DNA from: Schaedlerella sp.
GTDB lineage: Bacteria; Bacillota; Clostridia; Lachnospirales; Lachnospiraceae
Assembly: GCA_020024595.1 (NCBI GenBank)
Contig: JAHHTO010000001.1
Span: 1 to 64,000 of the forward strand
Direction of reading: 5' to 3'
DNA: 64,000 nucleotides
The notes beneath the pieces are model-generated. The model was not told where the DNA came from and made no database searches. It worked only from the letters and a program-made list of their open reading frames with translations. How positions within the stretch are numbered: the first letter of the stretch is position 1; each line of letters opens with the position of its first letter. Of the stretch, positions 18,823 through 29,217 are shown piece after piece. Both the position numbers and the translations under genes were made by a program.

Positions 18823-18944
18823 TGCAGCATTTTATAAATCTCTATCTCCTTTTATTGACAACTTGCCACTGGTCTTTTTAAATTGAATCTGCTATAATCT
18901 TTACGAAATTACAATGCTTCACTTTACAGGAGGACAAAATTATT

Positions 18945-19313
18945 ATGAATTTTACATTTGCACACAACAATCTAAATGTATATGATCTGGAAAAATCTTT
19001 GGAGTTCTACCGAAAAGCTCTAGGTCTGACCGTCTCCAGAACCAAAGAAGCGGAAGATGGCAGTTTTAAACTTGTTTATTTAAGTGATGAAACAACCTCC
19101 CATCTGCTGGAACTCACCTGGCTTCGTGACATGAACCGGCCTTACGAACTTGGGGATAACGAAATTCATCTGGCATTTACCGTCGACGATTACGAATCTG
19201 CCCTTGCAAAACATAAAGAAATGAACTGTGTGTGCTTTGAAAATCCATCGATGGGAATTTATTTTATTGAAGACCCGGATGGATACTGGCTAGAAATTGT
19301 ACCTGCCAAATAA
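18945..19313 (+). CDS. Glyoxalase I-like VOC family protein
   Basis: 122 residues with two VOC repeats: N-L-N-V-Y-D-L-E-K-S-L-E-F-Y near the start and F-I-E-D-P-D-G-Y-W-L-E-I at the end. Metal-ligand positions (H, E, H, E) can be placed at H7, E55, H74 and E118. This suits a lactoylglutathione lyase-type enzyme for methylglyoxal, although other VOC activities are possible. GGAGG lies about 12 bases upstream of the ATG. It is followed by the YitT permease gene. Confidence 0.83.
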   Translation: MNFTFAHNNLNVYDLEKSLEFYRKALGLTVSRTKEAEDGSFKLVYLSDETTSHLLELTWLRDMNRPYELGDNEIHLAFTVDDYESALAKHKEMNCVCFENPSMGIYFIEDPDGYWLEIVPAK

Positions 19314-19346
19314 ATTTTAACAAAGCATTTCACGGAGGCTTGGTCT

Positions 19347-20189
19347 ATGAAAGAAAAACTAAAACATTTCACACTGCTTACTGCCAGCACTTTAATCATG
19401 GCAGTAGGCATTTACTTTTTCAAGTTTTCGAACAACTTCACATTCGGCGGCATTACCGGTCTGGCCGTTCTGATTGCAAAAACCGGCGTCATGTCCGCCA
19501 GTGATTTTACCTTTATCACAAATATGCTCCTACTTCTCCTTGGATTCATAATACTGGGAACAAAATTTGCGACAAAAACTGCTTACTGTAGTATTTTACT
19601 GTCCATCACACTTTCTGCGCTGGAACGTATCTATCCGATGTCCCACCCGTTAACTGACCAGCCGATGCTGGAGCTTTGTTTTGCAATTGCCTTACCTGCG
19701 CTTGGCTCTGCGATTTTATTTAATATTGGTTCTTCCAGTGGCGGCACAGACATCATCGCCATGATTTTAAAAAAATATTCATGCTTTGATATCGGACGTG
19801 CACTTCTGGTAACCGATATCGTAATTACAATTGCCGGTTGCTTTGTATTTGATATCGAAACCGGACTGTATTCCTTCCTCGGTCTTGCAATCCGCTCTTT
19901 CATGATTGATACATTTATTGAGAGTTTTAACCTTTCAAAATATTTCAACGTAGTTTGCGATCATCCAGAACCTATTTGTGATTTTCTCACGCATGAATTG
20001 CATCGAAGCGCTACCGTCTGTCAGGCACAGGGTGCTTTTTCCGGAAAGGATAAATACATTATCTTCACAGCGTTAAACCGTCCGCAGGCAGTGAAACTGA
20101 GAAACTACATTAAAGAAAACGAACCTGCTGCCTTTATTCTAATTTCTAATACAAGTGAAATTATCGGAAAAGGATTTCATAGTATCTGA
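19347..20189 (+). CDS. YitT family membrane protein (DUF161-DUF2179)
   Basis: 280 residues: five or six membrane segments in the first 190 residues, with the N-F-T-F-G-G-I-T-G-L and S-S-S-G-G-T-D-I signatures, then a soluble DUF2179 domain. The family is widespread in Firmicutes and thought to transport an unknown small molecule. It lies 33 bases after the VOC gene and is probably co-transcribed. Confidence 0.88.
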   Translation: MKEKLKHFTLLTASTLIMAVGIYFFKFSNNFTFGGITGLAVLIAKTGVMSASDFTFITNMLLLLLGFIILGTKFATKTAYCSILLSITLSALERIYPMSHPLTDQPMLELCFAIALPALGSAILFNIGSSSGGTDIIAMILKKYSCFDIGRALLVTDIVITIAGCFVFDIETGLYSFLGLAIRSFMIDTFIESFNLSKYFNVVCDHPEPICDFLTHELHRSATVCQAQGAFSGKDKYIIFTALNRPQAVKLRNYIKENEPAAFILISNTSEIIGKGFHSI

Positions 20190-20212
20190 CATTTTCCCCC
20201 GTAACAAGAAAA

Positions 20213-20253
20213 GTTCTCCCAGTACAGCAATCCGCTGCTGGGAGAACTTTTTT
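20213..20253. terminator. Bidirectional terminator between yitT-like gene and telA
   Basis: Stem GTTCTCCCAG / CTGGGAGAAC, followed by TTTTTT on the plus strand and by TTTTCTTG on the minus strand, so it can serve both convergent genes. Confidence 0.85.
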
Positions 20254-20297
20254 ATTCTTATAAATAAACCTTTTGCAGGAATCTACGTTCGTCTTTC

Positions 20298-21428
20298 TTA
20301 ACCCTGTATCTGCAACAATTTCTGTTTCAGGTCATTCTCCAGTTTCTGCATCTCAGCTTCCGCGACTCGTCGCTTCTCTCTTCCTTCCTGCTGAATATGC
20401 ATCACCTCATCCAACGTAGAAATAAGTGACTCGTTTGTTGCTTTCAGTGTTTCCATATCTACAATACCGCGCTCAGACTCTCTTGCAGTATCCAAGGTTG
20501 CCATTTTCAATTTATCAGCGTTTTTCTTCAACAATTCATTCGTCATATCCGTCACTTCACGCTGTGCCTCAGCCGCCTGTGCAGAATGCTCTACTCCAAG
20601 TGCAAGCACCATCTGACTCTTCCAAAGTGGGATTGTATTGACTACCGTAGACTGGATTTTTTCCACCATCATTGTATCATTGCTCTGAACAAGGCGAATC
20701 TGTGGTGCAGTCTGGATTGAAATCTGACGTGTCAGTTCCAAATCATGAATCTTTTTTTCAAATCTGGTGCACATAGATTCCAGGTCTCTTGCTGCCTGCG
20801 CATCCTCTGCTAGTCCACTTTCCTGTGCTTTTTTCATCAGTTCTGTCAACTTTGTTGCACGAACCTCTTCCAACTTTTTCTTTCCTGCCATAATGTACAT
20901 CGTTAGTTCTTTAAAATATGTAAGATTCAATTCGTACATTTTATCCAAAAGCGCCACATCTTTTAAAAGCTGAACCTGATGATTTTCAAGTACCTTACAG
21001 ATCTGATTGATATTCGTCTCTGCCTTGGCATATTTTGTCTTCATTGCAGTAATCTTATTGACTCCCTTTTTGAAGAACCCCAAAAATCCCTTTTCCTCTT
21101 CCTCGTCAAAATCTTTCAATTCATGCACTACCCCTGAAAGAAGTTCACCGATTTCTCCCATATCCTTTGTACGTACATTTTCCAATGCGGTCTCCGAGAA
21201 ATCTGCCATCTTCTTCTGAGTACCTGCACCGTACTGTAGAATCATCTGCGAATCTGTCAAATCAATCTGATTCGCAAACTTCGCCACTACCTGCTTTTCC
21301 TCCTCTGACAGCATCTCGTCTTCTACAATCGGTTGTTTCTCGTCTACCGGCATTACCGACTGCTTTGCTTCCCGGAACGGCTCAAGCGTTAATGTAGGTG
21401 TCTCCAGATCTGCAAATTCATTGTTCAT
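20298..21428 (-). CDS. telA: TelA-family toxic anion resistance protein
   Basis: About 376 residues, starting MNNEFADLETP with GGAGG 8 bases upstream of the ATG at 21428. It is mostly helical and charged, as in TelA/YaaN proteins. TelA homologues are linked with tolerance to tellurite and with envelope stress; the mechanism is unresolved. It is paired with xpaC, 94 bases upstream on the same strand, as in Bacillus subtilis (yaaN-xpaC). Confidence 0.9.
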   Translation of the reverse strand: MNNEFADLETPTLTLEPFREAKQSVMPVDEKQPIVEDEMLSEEEKQVVAKFANQIDLTDSQMILQYGAGTQKKMADFSETALENVRTKDMGEIGELLSGVVHELKDFDEEEEKGFLGFFKKGVNKITAMKTKYAKAETNINQICKVLENHQVQLLKDVALLDKMYELNLTYFKELTMYIMAGKKKLEEVRATKLTELMKKAQESGLAEDAQAARDLESMCTRFEKKIHDLELTRQISIQTAPQIRLVQSNDTMMVEKIQSTVVNTIPLWKSQMVLALGVEHSAQAAEAQREVTDMTNELLKKNADKLKMATLDTARESERGIVDMETLKATNESLISTLDEVMHIQQEGREKRRVAEAEMQKLENDLKQKLLQIQG

Positions 21429-21522
21429 GTTTATATCCTCCACTTTTTTATTTTTGTATTACTTTTTCTTTCCCTCTTTTCGTTCTTGTTTTCTGCCACA
21501 CATATCTTGCGCTTCTATAAAT

Positions 21523-22869
21523 TTACGAAGTTTGCTTATTGATACCATCCTCAGTCAATCCTTCCTGTGCCAGCATTGTATGCAACACAGAAATATCCGA
21601 TGACACATCCCACGCTGTATCCTGGAATAGACTATCCAGTAACTTCTCAAATGCAACATTTAATGTATCCAATGTTTGTTCTATCTCTCTTTTCGAAGAG
21701 TTGATATTCTCCCCCTGTACTGACTGACGATCCAAATCTTCATATGCCTTCAGAAGCTTTACCGTAGTCGGAAGATAGTACTCCATCATTCTGCGTAGAT
21801 CTGAAACAATATTGGGACTCTGCTCTACTCGGTCAAATATCTCGTCCACCAACACTTCAATCCTAGAAATTTTAGCAGATATTTCTTCTCCCGGAATCGC
21901 ATCATTACAAGCTCGAATTTTACGAATGTATTCTTCTCCTGTCTGCACTATTTCGCGTACTTCTGGTGGTAGATTTGGATTTCCCTGTGCTGCTTCTTCC
22001 CGCTCTTTTTTCTTCTTCTCCTGCTCACGAACTTTCTGCTTTTGCTCGCGTTCTTCCATTTTTACTCGATTCATCAAGTCTGTATATTGCTGATATGCCT
22101 TATCTGTAATCATCAGACAGGTCTTCTTAGAATCAAGATGCCCTTCCTTAAACCACCCTTTCTGAATCATCGTCTCCAAATCATGTACAATAAACTTCTT
22201 CTGTTTTCCAATCTGGTCCTGTAATTCCTTAATATCGCAATATTCCCGGCCTCCTAGCGCCTGTATGTAAGAGCGAAATCTGCGCACTTTTCCCAACATC
22301 CGTGTTCCGACCACAGCCATACTTCCAAAGATTACCAGCGGCATTCCCGTAAGCACCACGCCTCCCCAGAAGCCTACGCCGAAATTGCCTTCAAGCATTC
22401 CAACCACAAGTACCACAAACATTGCGATCACTGAGATTCCACCAATTCCGTATCCCGCAACAGTAAGGGTTGCTCCTCCGATCTTGGTTGGCGTCGTCAT
22501 TCCATACAACGCCGGAGTTCCTGTTTTGTATGCCAGACTTCCGGCGGCACTTCGGTAATCTTCCCCCTGATACCGATATCCTCCACCATCCGGAGAAGCA
22601 GTTCCCTGTGTCTGCTGTCTATGCTTTGCTTCTTCCTGTATACGCTGTGATCCTTCCTGATGTCTCCTTGCCGCTTTTTCCTGCTGCATCCGCATATTTT
22701 CATTGACACTATCGCCTACATTACGCATTGTATGCGATAAATAGTCCACCGCACCGTTCACAGTATCTGAAATCGTCCGGTTTAACATACTATAATCCTG
22801 TGAGTCAATTGCATTCTGTACATTTCTACGAATTTCCTCACCAAATTTTTCCCATTCACGGTTTCCCAT
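21523..22869 (-). CDS. xpaC: XpaC-like 5-bromo-4-chloroindolyl phosphate hydrolysis family protein
   Basis: 448 residues: an N-terminal Q/R-rich charged region (to about 110), two membrane segments (about 140-165 and 170-192), then a long coiled-coil domain. The family name reports an old phenotype; the biochemical role is not known. It probably works with TelA at the membrane. The N-terminal low-complexity stretch is longer than in B. subtilis XpaC. Confidence 0.82.
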   Translation of the reverse strand: MGNREWEKFGEEIRRNVQNAIDSQDYSMLNRTISDTVNGAVDYLSHTMRNVGDSVNENMRMQQEKAARRHQEGSQRIQEEAKHRQQTQGTASPDGGGYRYQGEDYRSAAGSLAYKTGTPALYGMTTPTKIGGATLTVAGYGIGGISVIAMFVVLVVGMLEGNFGVGFWGGVVLTGMPLVIFGSMAVVGTRMLGKVRRFRSYIQALGGREYCDIKELQDQIGKQKKFIVHDLETMIQKGWFKEGHLDSKKTCLMITDKAYQQYTDLMNRVKMEEREQKQKVREQEKKKKEREEAAQGNPNLPPEVREIVQTGEEYIRKIRACNDAIPGEEISAKISRIEVLVDEIFDRVEQSPNIVSDLRRMMEYYLPTTVKLLKAYEDLDRQSVQGENINSSKREIEQTLDTLNVAFEKLLDSLFQDTAWDVSSDISVLHTMLAQEGLTEDGINKQTS

Positions 22870-22979
22870 TCCGACCTCTCACTTTCTTTTACTTGACCTC
22901 ATAAGTCTTTTATATGATAATCAGTTTAGCCAGATTTCCAGCAAAAGTCAAGATTATCATCACGAAGGAGATGCATTTT

Positions 22980-23615
22980 ATGAAATTAAATATTTTATAC
23001 GAAGACAACGAAATTATTATCTGTATAAAACCTGCCGGTATTGCCGTTCAAAACAACAATATCAGTGCTCCAGACATGGTCAGTCTTCTCAAAAATCACC
23101 TGCATAAATCCGCTCCAAATAAACAGCCTTATCTTGCTGTCATCCATCGTCTGGACCAGCCGGTAACAGGCATCCTTGTATTTGCCAAAACCAAAAATGC
23201 TGCTGCCGGACTGAACCGCCAACTGACGTCCGCCTGCTTCGGTAAACATTATCTTGCACATCTATCTCAGGTACCAGATATTGATGAAGCAGATTTAACA
23301 GATTACATGATTAGAGACGGACGCACCAACACCTCCCGCATCTGTGCCAAAGATGTTCCGGGCGCAAAGGAAGCACGACTGCACTACAAGATCATCAAAA
23401 AAGACGACTTGACTGCTATTGCTGACATCTCGCTGGATACCGGGCGGCATCACCAGATTCGTGTTCAAATGGCTCACCTGGGCTGTCCGATTCTTGGAGA
23501 CATCAAATACGGCGGTCCCGCCTCCGAACAATTACAATTATTTGCCTACCGTCTCACATTCAAACATCCCATCACGAATAAAGATTTGGACTTTGTATTA
23601 GAGGTTCCATTGTAA
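22980..23615 (+). CDS. RluA-family pseudouridine synthase
   Basis: 211 residues from the ATG at 22980 (AAGGAG upstream; earlier in-frame ATGs overlap the site). The catalytic motif is HRLDQPVTG, with the aspartate as nucleophile, followed by DTGRHHQIRVQMAHLG. There is no S4 domain. It modifies uridines in rRNA or tRNA; the target site cannot be told from sequence. Confidence 0.9.
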   Translation: MKLNILYEDNEIIICIKPAGIAVQNNNISAPDMVSLLKNHLHKSAPNKQPYLAVIHRLDQPVTGILVFAKTKNAAAGLNRQLTSACFGKHYLAHLSQVPDIDEADLTDYMIRDGRTNTSRICAKDVPGAKEARLHYKIIKKDDLTAIADISLDTGRHHQIRVQMAHLGCPILGDIKYGGPASEQLQLFAYRLTFKHPITNKDLDFVLEVPL

Positions 23616-23633
23616 AATATTTGCAACATAAAA

Positions 23634-23666
23634 CAGGCACTCGGAATCCACGATTCCGGGTGCCTG
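23634..23666. terminator. Terminator between rluA-type gene and spoVG
   Basis: A 15-base-pair stem (CAGGCACTCGGAATC with its complement, one G-T pair) and a three-base loop. The minus-strand side runs into TTTTATG, so it best serves spoVG. Confidence 0.75.
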
Positions 23667-23678
23667 CATATTTCTCAA

Positions 23679-23966
23679 CTACATTACTTCTGTTTCTAAA
23701 TCTGACTCTTCTAATAATATGGTATTATATTTTTCCAAAATAGTACTCTGAATCCTTTCTCTCGTATCAGAATTGATCGGATGTGCTATATCACGATATT
23801 CTCCATCCAATGCCTTTTTACTTGGCATCGCAATGAATAATCCCTTTTCTCCTTCTATTACCTTGATATCATGAACAACAAATTCATCATCAATTGTGAT
23901 TGATACCACAGCTTTCAGTTTTCCTTCTTTCGCCACCTTACGTACTCGTACATCTGTAATTCTCAT
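23679..23966 (-). CDS. spoVG: SpoVG septation/RNA-binding regulator
   Basis: 95 residues, the normal length, starting [11 protein letters not shown] and containing FIAMPSKK and [14 protein letters not shown]. SpoVG binds nucleic acid and affects sporulation septation and surface gene expression in Firmicutes. It stands alone. Confidence 0.96.
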   Translation of the reverse strand: MRITDVRVRKVAKEGKLKAVVSITIDDEFVVHDIKVIEGEKGLFIAMPSKKALDGEYRDIAHPINSDTRERIQSTILEKYNTILLEESDLETEVM

Positions 23967-24011
23967 TTGTCTAGTCTCCTTTCGCTGTCGCCCTTTCTTT
24001 CCTGGTAAACT

Positions 24012-25130
24012 CTACAGTGCATACCTGTCACTTTTTTCAATTACTACTCTGATCCCACTCTCTCCGATATATCTTGCATTCGCCCGAATCGTATCTCTGC
24101 TTTCCACAATACAATTCTCTATATATACATTATCTCCAAGATATACATCATTTAAGATAATGGAGTTCTTTATCACACAATTATTTCCCACAAACACTTT
24201 CTTATGGATAACAGAGTTTTCAACTGTTCCATTGATGATACTTCCGCTCCCTATCAGACTATTCTTGACAATGGCTCCTGGATTATATTTTGCAGGCGGC
24301 TGATCGCTTACCTTGGAATATACTTGTGGAAGCTCTTTGAAGAAATAATTTCTTACTTCCGGTTTCAGGAAATCCATGTTTGTTTTGTAATACGCATCCA
24401 CCGTTGCAATGTTACTCCAGTAGCTTTTCAGCTTATATCCGTAAATCTTTTTCAGATTCTTATAACGGATCAGGATATCACTGACTAAATCATATCTTCC
24501 TTCATCCTGGCTGCGTTCAACCAAATCAATCAAAAGTCTTCTGCGTATGATGTAAATACCTGTAGATATCGTCTGCGAATGAGAAACCATCGGTTTTTCT
24601 TCAAATTCCTCAATCCGAGATGCCTCATTCATCCGAACTGTTCCAAACCTGGTTGCATCTTCATGATCCGAAAGATCTTTTACAACGACTGTAATATCTG
24701 CTCTCTTCGCAATATGATACTCTAACACTTTATTATAATCTATCTTATACACCGCATCTCCTGATGCAATAATCACATAAGGCTCATGACACTTTTTCAA
24801 AAAATCCAGATTCTGATAAATAGCATCTGCTGTCCCTCTGTACCAATATCCATTATCCGATGTGATCACCGGAGTAAAGACATAAAGTCCTCCCTGTTTT
24901 CTTCCAAAATCCCACCATTTAGACGAATTCAGGTGTTCATTCAGCGAACGTGCATTGTACTGTGTCAATACTGCTACTTTCTGAATATGAGAATTTGTCA
25001 TATTGCTCAGTGTAAAATCAATCGCCCTGTAGCTGGATGCAACCGGCATAGCCGCAACTGCACGTTTTGTTGTCAGTTCCTGCATCCGTCTGTTATTGCC
25101 TCCTGCCAGAATGATACCAACCGCTCTCAT
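24012..25130 (-). CDS. glgD: ADP-glucose pyrophosphorylase, GlgD-type subunit (first pair)
   Basis: 372 residues from the ATG at 25130, which overlaps the glgC stop codon as ATGA, so translation is coupled. The N-terminal [11 protein letters not shown] keeps part of the nucleotide-binding loop, and the C-terminus has left-handed beta-helix repeats (N-S-V-I, N-S-I-I-L). GlgD proteins form a mixed enzyme with GlgC for glycogen synthesis and are usually regulatory. Confidence 0.93.
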   Translation of the reverse strand: MRAVGIILAGGNNRRMQELTTKRAVAAMPVASSYRAIDFTLSNMTNSHIQKVAVLTQYNARSLNEHLNSSKWWDFGRKQGGLYVFTPVITSDNGYWYRGTADAIYQNLDFLKKCHEPYVIIASGDAVYKIDYNKVLEYHIAKRADITVVVKDLSDHEDATRFGTVRMNEASRIEEFEEKPMVSHSQTISTGIYIIRRRLLIDLVERSQDEGRYDLVSDILIRYKNLKKIYGYKLKSYWSNIATVDAYYKTNMDFLKPEVRNYFFKELPQVYSKVSDQPPAKYNPGAIVKNSLIGSGSIINGTVENSVIHKKVFVGNNCVIKNSIILNDVYLGDNVYIENCIVESRDTIRANARYIGESGIRVVIEKSDRYAL

Positions 25131-26401
25131 CTCCAATCACCTGCCTTTATCAATGTCTCTCCTCCTGCAAGCATTCCATCTCTGTAATCTTCATTGAATG
25201 TTTCGCCACTAATAGCAGTGTTCTTTCCAATCTGTACATCCGATGGTATCCTGGAGTTCTCTCCGATCGTCACCAGCCCTCCGCTATATATATTCGGCTT
25301 GAGCTGATTCGGTACTTCGGCACCGATTCCAATAACAACATTATTGCCAATCACCGTATTCTCCGCAATGATCGCTTTTTCAATCACACAGTTTTCTCCA
25401 ATCGTCACGTTCCTCATGATAATAGAATCCCGAACCACGCTTCCTTTCCCGATTGTAATTCCTGCTCCGAGCACAGAACTGTGTACTTCGCCATACACTT
25501 CTGTCCCATTACTGATAATGCAACGATCTACTACCCCTTGTTCTGAAATATACTGCGGTGGAAGATTCGCACTATTGGTATAAATTTTCCAAAATTCTTC
25601 ATATAGATTAAACTCTGGGATAATATCGATCAATTCCATATTTGCTTCCCAGTATGAGTTCAAAGTGCCTACATCTTTCCAGTATCCATTGTATTCATAT
25701 GCAAATAATCGCTGACCTTTTGAGTGACAGTATGGGATAATATGCTTCCCGAAATCACAATTTGGTTGACCGGAAAGCTGAATCAATGCATCCTTTAATA
25801 CCGGCCAACTGAATATGTAAATCCCCATAGAAGCAAGATTGCTGCTGGGTTTCTCTGGTTTCTCCTCAAATTCTCGAATCTCGTTCTCCGAATCTGTCAC
25901 CACAATCCCAAAACGATTGGCCTCTTCCATAGGCACCGGCATTGCCGCGATCGTTACATCCGCCTTTTTTGCTTTATGAAAATCCAGCATTACCTCATAA
26001 TCCATTTTGTAAATGTGGTCTCCTGAAAGAATCAACACGTAATCTGGATTGAATCCCTGTATATAGTCCAGATTCTGGTAAATCGCATTCGCTGTTCCGG
26101 TATACCACTCACTATTCGTACTCTTCTCATATGGAGGGAGGATAGATACACCTCCTACATTGCGGTCCAAATCCCACGGAATCCCTATTCCGATATGTGT
26201 GTTCAATCGTAATGGCTGATATTGTGTCAGCACACCGACAGTATCTACTCCCGAATTAATGCAGTTACTGAGTGGGAAATCGATAATCCGGTACTTCCCG
26301 CCAAAAGCCACAGCAGGCTTCGCCACCTTCGCAGTCAGAACCCCCAACCGACTGCCTTGTCCACCTGCAAGCAGCATGGCAATCATTTCCTTCTTAACCA
26401 T
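25127..26401 (-). CDS. glgC: Glucose-1-phosphate adenylyltransferase (first GlgC)
   Basis: 424 residues with the pyrophosphorylase loop [11 protein letters not shown], the GTANAIYQN segment, [11 protein letters not shown] (catalytic aspartate) and EEKPEKP, then a beta-helix tail. It makes ADP-glucose for glycogen synthesis. A second GlgC is encoded at 47080-48219. AAGGGGTG lies before the ATG. A palindrome-containing promoter is upstream. Confidence 0.96.
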   Translation of the reverse strand: MVKKEMIAMLLAGGQGSRLGVLTAKVAKPAVAFGGKYRIIDFPLSNCINSGVDTVGVLTQYQPLRLNTHIGIGIPWDLDRNVGGVSILPPYEKSTNSEWYTGTANAIYQNLDYIQGFNPDYVLILSGDHIYKMDYEVMLDFHKAKKADVTIAAMPVPMEEANRFGIVVTDSENEIREFEEKPEKPSSNLASMGIYIFSWPVLKDALIQLSGQPNCDFGKHIIPYCHSKGQRLFAYEYNGYWKDVGTLNSYWEANMELIDIIPEFNLYEEFWKIYTNSANLPPQYISEQGVVDRCIISNGTEVYGEVHSSVLGAGITIGKGSVVRDSIIMRNVTIGENCVIEKAIIAENTVIGNNVVIGIGAEVPNQLKPNIYSGGLVTIGENSRIPSDVQIGKNTAISGETFNEDYRDGMLAGGETLIKAGDWR

Positions 26402-26432
26402 GATGTCACCCCTTTTCTAGTTGAATAAACTT

Positions 26433-26471
26433 ATTATACCATATTTTTTAAATATGTGAATATATTTCACA
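26433..26471 (-). promoter_or_regulatory. Promoter with palindrome upstream of glgC
   Basis: Minus-strand TATAAT at 26433-26438 with TTCACA 16 bases upstream. The -35 overlaps TGTGAA-TATAT-TTCACA (26455-26471), a 6-base-pair inverted repeat that could be an operator for a dimeric regulator. Confidence 0.5.
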
Positions 26472-26612
26472 AATCTTTAGTTAAAATTCTTCTCTTTTTG
26501 TTTATATTATACAAAAAGAACTTCTTTCATTTTTTCTCATATATAGTATAATATACTTAGCAAACTTCAATTATGACTGAATTTGAAAATTTTCAAAAGA
26601 AGGGACACATTT

Positions 26613-27989
26613 ATGTATAAAATTGACTTTCAAAAACCAATTCACATTCACTTTATCGGCATCGGCGGTATCAGTATGAGCGGTCTTGCAGAGATTCTTT
26701 TAGAAGAGAATTTTAAAGTATCCGGTTCAGATGCGAAGGAATCTCCTCTCACAAAAAAACTGGAACAGCTTGGTGCTACTATTTTTTATGGTCAGAAAGC
26801 TTCCAATATTATTGACGGAATCGACTGTGTTGTGTATACCGCAGCAATCAACCGTGAAAATGCGGAGCTGATTGAAGCTGTCGCCAAAAAGATTCCAATG
26901 TTGACCCGTGCTGAACTTCTGGGGCAACTTATGAAAAATTACAAAACTCCGATCGCTGTATCGGGAACTCACGGAAAGACAACTACCACATCCATGCTCT
27001 CCCACATCTTACTTGCAGGTGACCTGGATCCAACAATCTCTGTCGGCGGCATTCTTCAGGCGATCGGCGGTAACATCCGAGTGGGTCATTCCGAAATATT
27101 TATTACAGAAGCATGCGAATACACCAACAGCTTCCTGAACTTTTTCCCAAAAATCGGTATCATATTAAATATAGAAGAAGACCATCTGGACTTCTTTAAA
27201 GATTTGGAAGATATCCGGCATTCTTTCCATCAGTTTGCAGCTCTGCTTCCTGCTGACGGAGTATTGATTATCAATGGGGATATCAAAGACTATAAGGAAC
27301 TCTGCGAGGGACTTGACTGTAAGATTTTGACCTGTGGTTCTTCTTCTGATTTCGACTACAGTGCCAAGAACATCAGCTTTGATGAAAAAGGGCTTGCTTC
27401 CTTTGATTTGATTAAATCTGGAAAAAACACGGAACACATTGTACTGTCCGTACCAGGATGCCATAATGTATCCAATGCCCTGACTTCCATTGCGGCAGCA
27501 GAATACCTTGGCATTCCGATGAATACGATCAAGGCCGGACTTCTTGCCTTTACCGGAACCGATCGCAGATTTGAATATAAAGGTACTCTGAACGGTGTTA
27601 CCATCATCGACGACTATGCACATCACCCAACAGAAATACTAGCGACGCTGAATGCAGCAAAAAATTATCCACATAATGAACTGTGGTGTATCTTCCAGCC
27701 ACATACGTACACAAGAACAAAAGCATTTTTCCACGAATTTGCAGAAGTACTTTCTCAGGCAGATCATCTCATACTTGCTGATATTTACGCAGCCCGTGAG
27801 ACAGATACCCTTGGTGTTTCCTCCAAGTCACTGGCAGAAGAAGCAGCCCGCCTTGGAACCGATGCATACTATTTCCAAAGTTTTAAAGAAATTGAAGCTT
27901 TTGTAAAAGAGAATTGTTCTTCTGGAGATTTGTTGATAACTATGGGTGCCGGAGATGTTGTAAACATTGGAGAAGACTTGCTGAAATAA
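26613..27989 (+). CDS. murC: UDP-N-acetylmuramate-L-alanine ligase
   Basis: 458 residues from the ATG at 26613 (GAAGGG upstream; the ATG at 26583 has no site). The N-terminal GIGGISMSGLAEIL UDP-binding loop, the GTHGKTTTTSM ATP loop and DDYAHHPTEI are present. It adds L-alanine to UDP-MurNAc in peptidoglycan synthesis. It is not within a mur/fts cluster here. Confidence 0.97.
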   Translation: MYKIDFQKPIHIHFIGIGGISMSGLAEILLEENFKVSGSDAKESPLTKKLEQLGATIFYGQKASNIIDGIDCVVYTAAINRENAELIEAVAKKIPMLTRAELLGQLMKNYKTPIAVSGTHGKTTTTSMLSHILLAGDLDPTISVGGILQAIGGNIRVGHSEIFITEACEYTNSFLNFFPKIGIILNIEEDHLDFFKDLEDIRHSFHQFAALLPADGVLIINGDIKDYKELCEGLDCKILTCGSSSDFDYSAKNISFDEKGLASFDLIKSGKNTEHIVLSVPGCHNVSNALTSIAAAEYLGIPMNTIKAGLLAFTGTDRRFEYKGTLNGVTIIDDYAHHPTEILATLNAAKNYPHNELWCIFQPHTYTRTKAFFHEFAEVLSQADHLILADIYAARETDTLGVSSKSLAEEAARLGTDAYYFQSFKEIEAFVKENCSSGDLLITMGAGDVVNIGEDLLK

Positions 27990-27992
27990 AAG

Positions 27993-28044
27993 TTATTCAC
28001 ATTTTCCACACAGAGTTATCTACAAAAAACCTGCTCTTTCCACA
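27993..28044 (+). promoter_or_regulatory. Cluster of DnaA-box-like 9-mers before dnaD
   Basis: Four 9-mers in one orientation: TTATTCACA (27993), TTTTCCACA (28002), TTATCTACA (28016) and CTTTCCACA (28036). The first fits the TTATNCACA box; the others differ from it by one or two bases. They end 10 bases before the -35 of the operon encoding DnaD and the helicase loader. Confidence 0.55.
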
Positions 28045-28054
28045 AAAAAGTGCT

Positions 28055-28082
28055 TTGTATTAATAGTTTTAGATGCTATAAT
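28055..28082 (+). promoter_or_regulatory. Promoter of the dnaD-loader-prs operon
   Basis: TTGTAT, 16 bases, TATAAT. Confidence 0.65.
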
Positions 28083-28130
28083 ACCTTTACGCAACAAGAA
28101 CAATGAAGCATTAAGGGCAGGAACAAGATT

Positions 28131-29204
28131 ATGAAAACATTAAAATTAAAGAATAAATATCAGACAAATGCAACTTTGGTTTCCAATGATTTTATCGATT
28201 GTTATATGAGTAAGGCAAATGGTGAATTTGTGAAAGTTTATCTTTTTTTACTAAGACACCTGAATGTTCCTTGTCCTGCACTTACTATTTCCATGATTGC
28301 AGATTGTCTGGATCATACAGAACGGGATGTATTACGAGCATTTCGTTATTGGGAATCAGAAGGTTTGTTAAGTTTGGAAAAGGATGCTGACGGTAAGATT
28401 TCAGGTCTTGCATTAGAGCAGGTGTGTTCCGACACTTCTTGTTCACAAACCAGTACAATTTCTACAGAGTTTTCAGATTCTTCTGCTTCTCAAGAAATCT
28501 CTGATGTTTCTTTTGAACAAACTGTTGAAACGCCTGCTTCCAAGGCGATTCCTCTCAGTTCTTTTAAAGCTCAAAAGGAATTAAAGTCCCTGCTCTTTAT
28601 CGCAGAGCAGTATCTTGGCAAAACATTGTCCAAAACTGATATGGATACCATTACATATTTTTATGACACATTGGAGATGCCTGCTGATTTAATTGAATAT
28701 CTAATTGAGTCCTGCGTCGAAAACGGGCACAAAAGTATTCATTATATTCAAAAGATTGCCCTTTCCTGGTATGACGAGGGCATCCGAAGTGTCAAGCAGG
28801 CTCGACTTCATTCCAATACCTATAATAAAAACTGTTATACCGTATTAAATGCATTCGGTATCAAAAACCGCGGTGCTGCTGATACGGAACTCAATTTCAT
28901 TCGAAAATGGACTGAAGATTTTGGTTTTACACTGGATATCATTCAGGAAGCCTGTAACAGAACTATTATGGCAACCCATCAACCCAGCTTTGAATATGCT
29001 GATACAATTTTGCAAAACTGGCAACAAGCAGGAGTTCATACATTGAGTGATATCTCCACTCTTGATACAGCTTTTCAGAAAGAAAAAGTTTCTAAAAAAT
29101 CAGCTGTGTCCCGTTCAAAATCACCATCTAGAAATTCAAATAATTTTGAACGACGTTCCTATGATATGGACTCTCTGGAAGAACGATTATTAAATAGTAA
29201 TTAA
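28131..29204 (+). CDS. DnaD-domain primosomal protein
   Basis: 357 residues: an N-terminal winged-helix-like domain (about 1-95), a serine-rich linker (about 100-150), then two DnaD/DnaB2 domains (YLGKTLSKTDMDTITYFYD and the Y-N-K-N-C-Y-T-V-L-N-A-F region). It acts with the loader encoded just downstream to bring the replicative helicase to DNA at the origin or at restart sites. It lies 13 bases before the loader gene. Confidence 0.9.
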   Translation: MKTLKLKNKYQTNATLVSNDFIDCYMSKANGEFVKVYLFLLRHLNVPCPALTISMIADCLDHTERDVLRAFRYWESEGLLSLEKDADGKISGLALEQVCSDTSCSQTSTISTEFSDSSASQEISDVSFEQTVETPASKAIPLSSFKAQKELKSLLFIAEQYLGKTLSKTDMDTITYFYDTLEMPADLIEYLIESCVENGHKSIHYIQKIALSWYDEGIRSVKQARLHSNTYNKNCYTVLNAFGIKNRGAADTELNFIRKWTEDFGFTLDIIQEACNRTIMATHQPSFEYADTILQNWQQAGVHTLSDISTLDTAFQKEKVSKKSAVSRSKSPSRNSNNFERRSYDMDSLEERLLNSN

Positions 29205-29217
29205 AGGAGTTTTTCCC

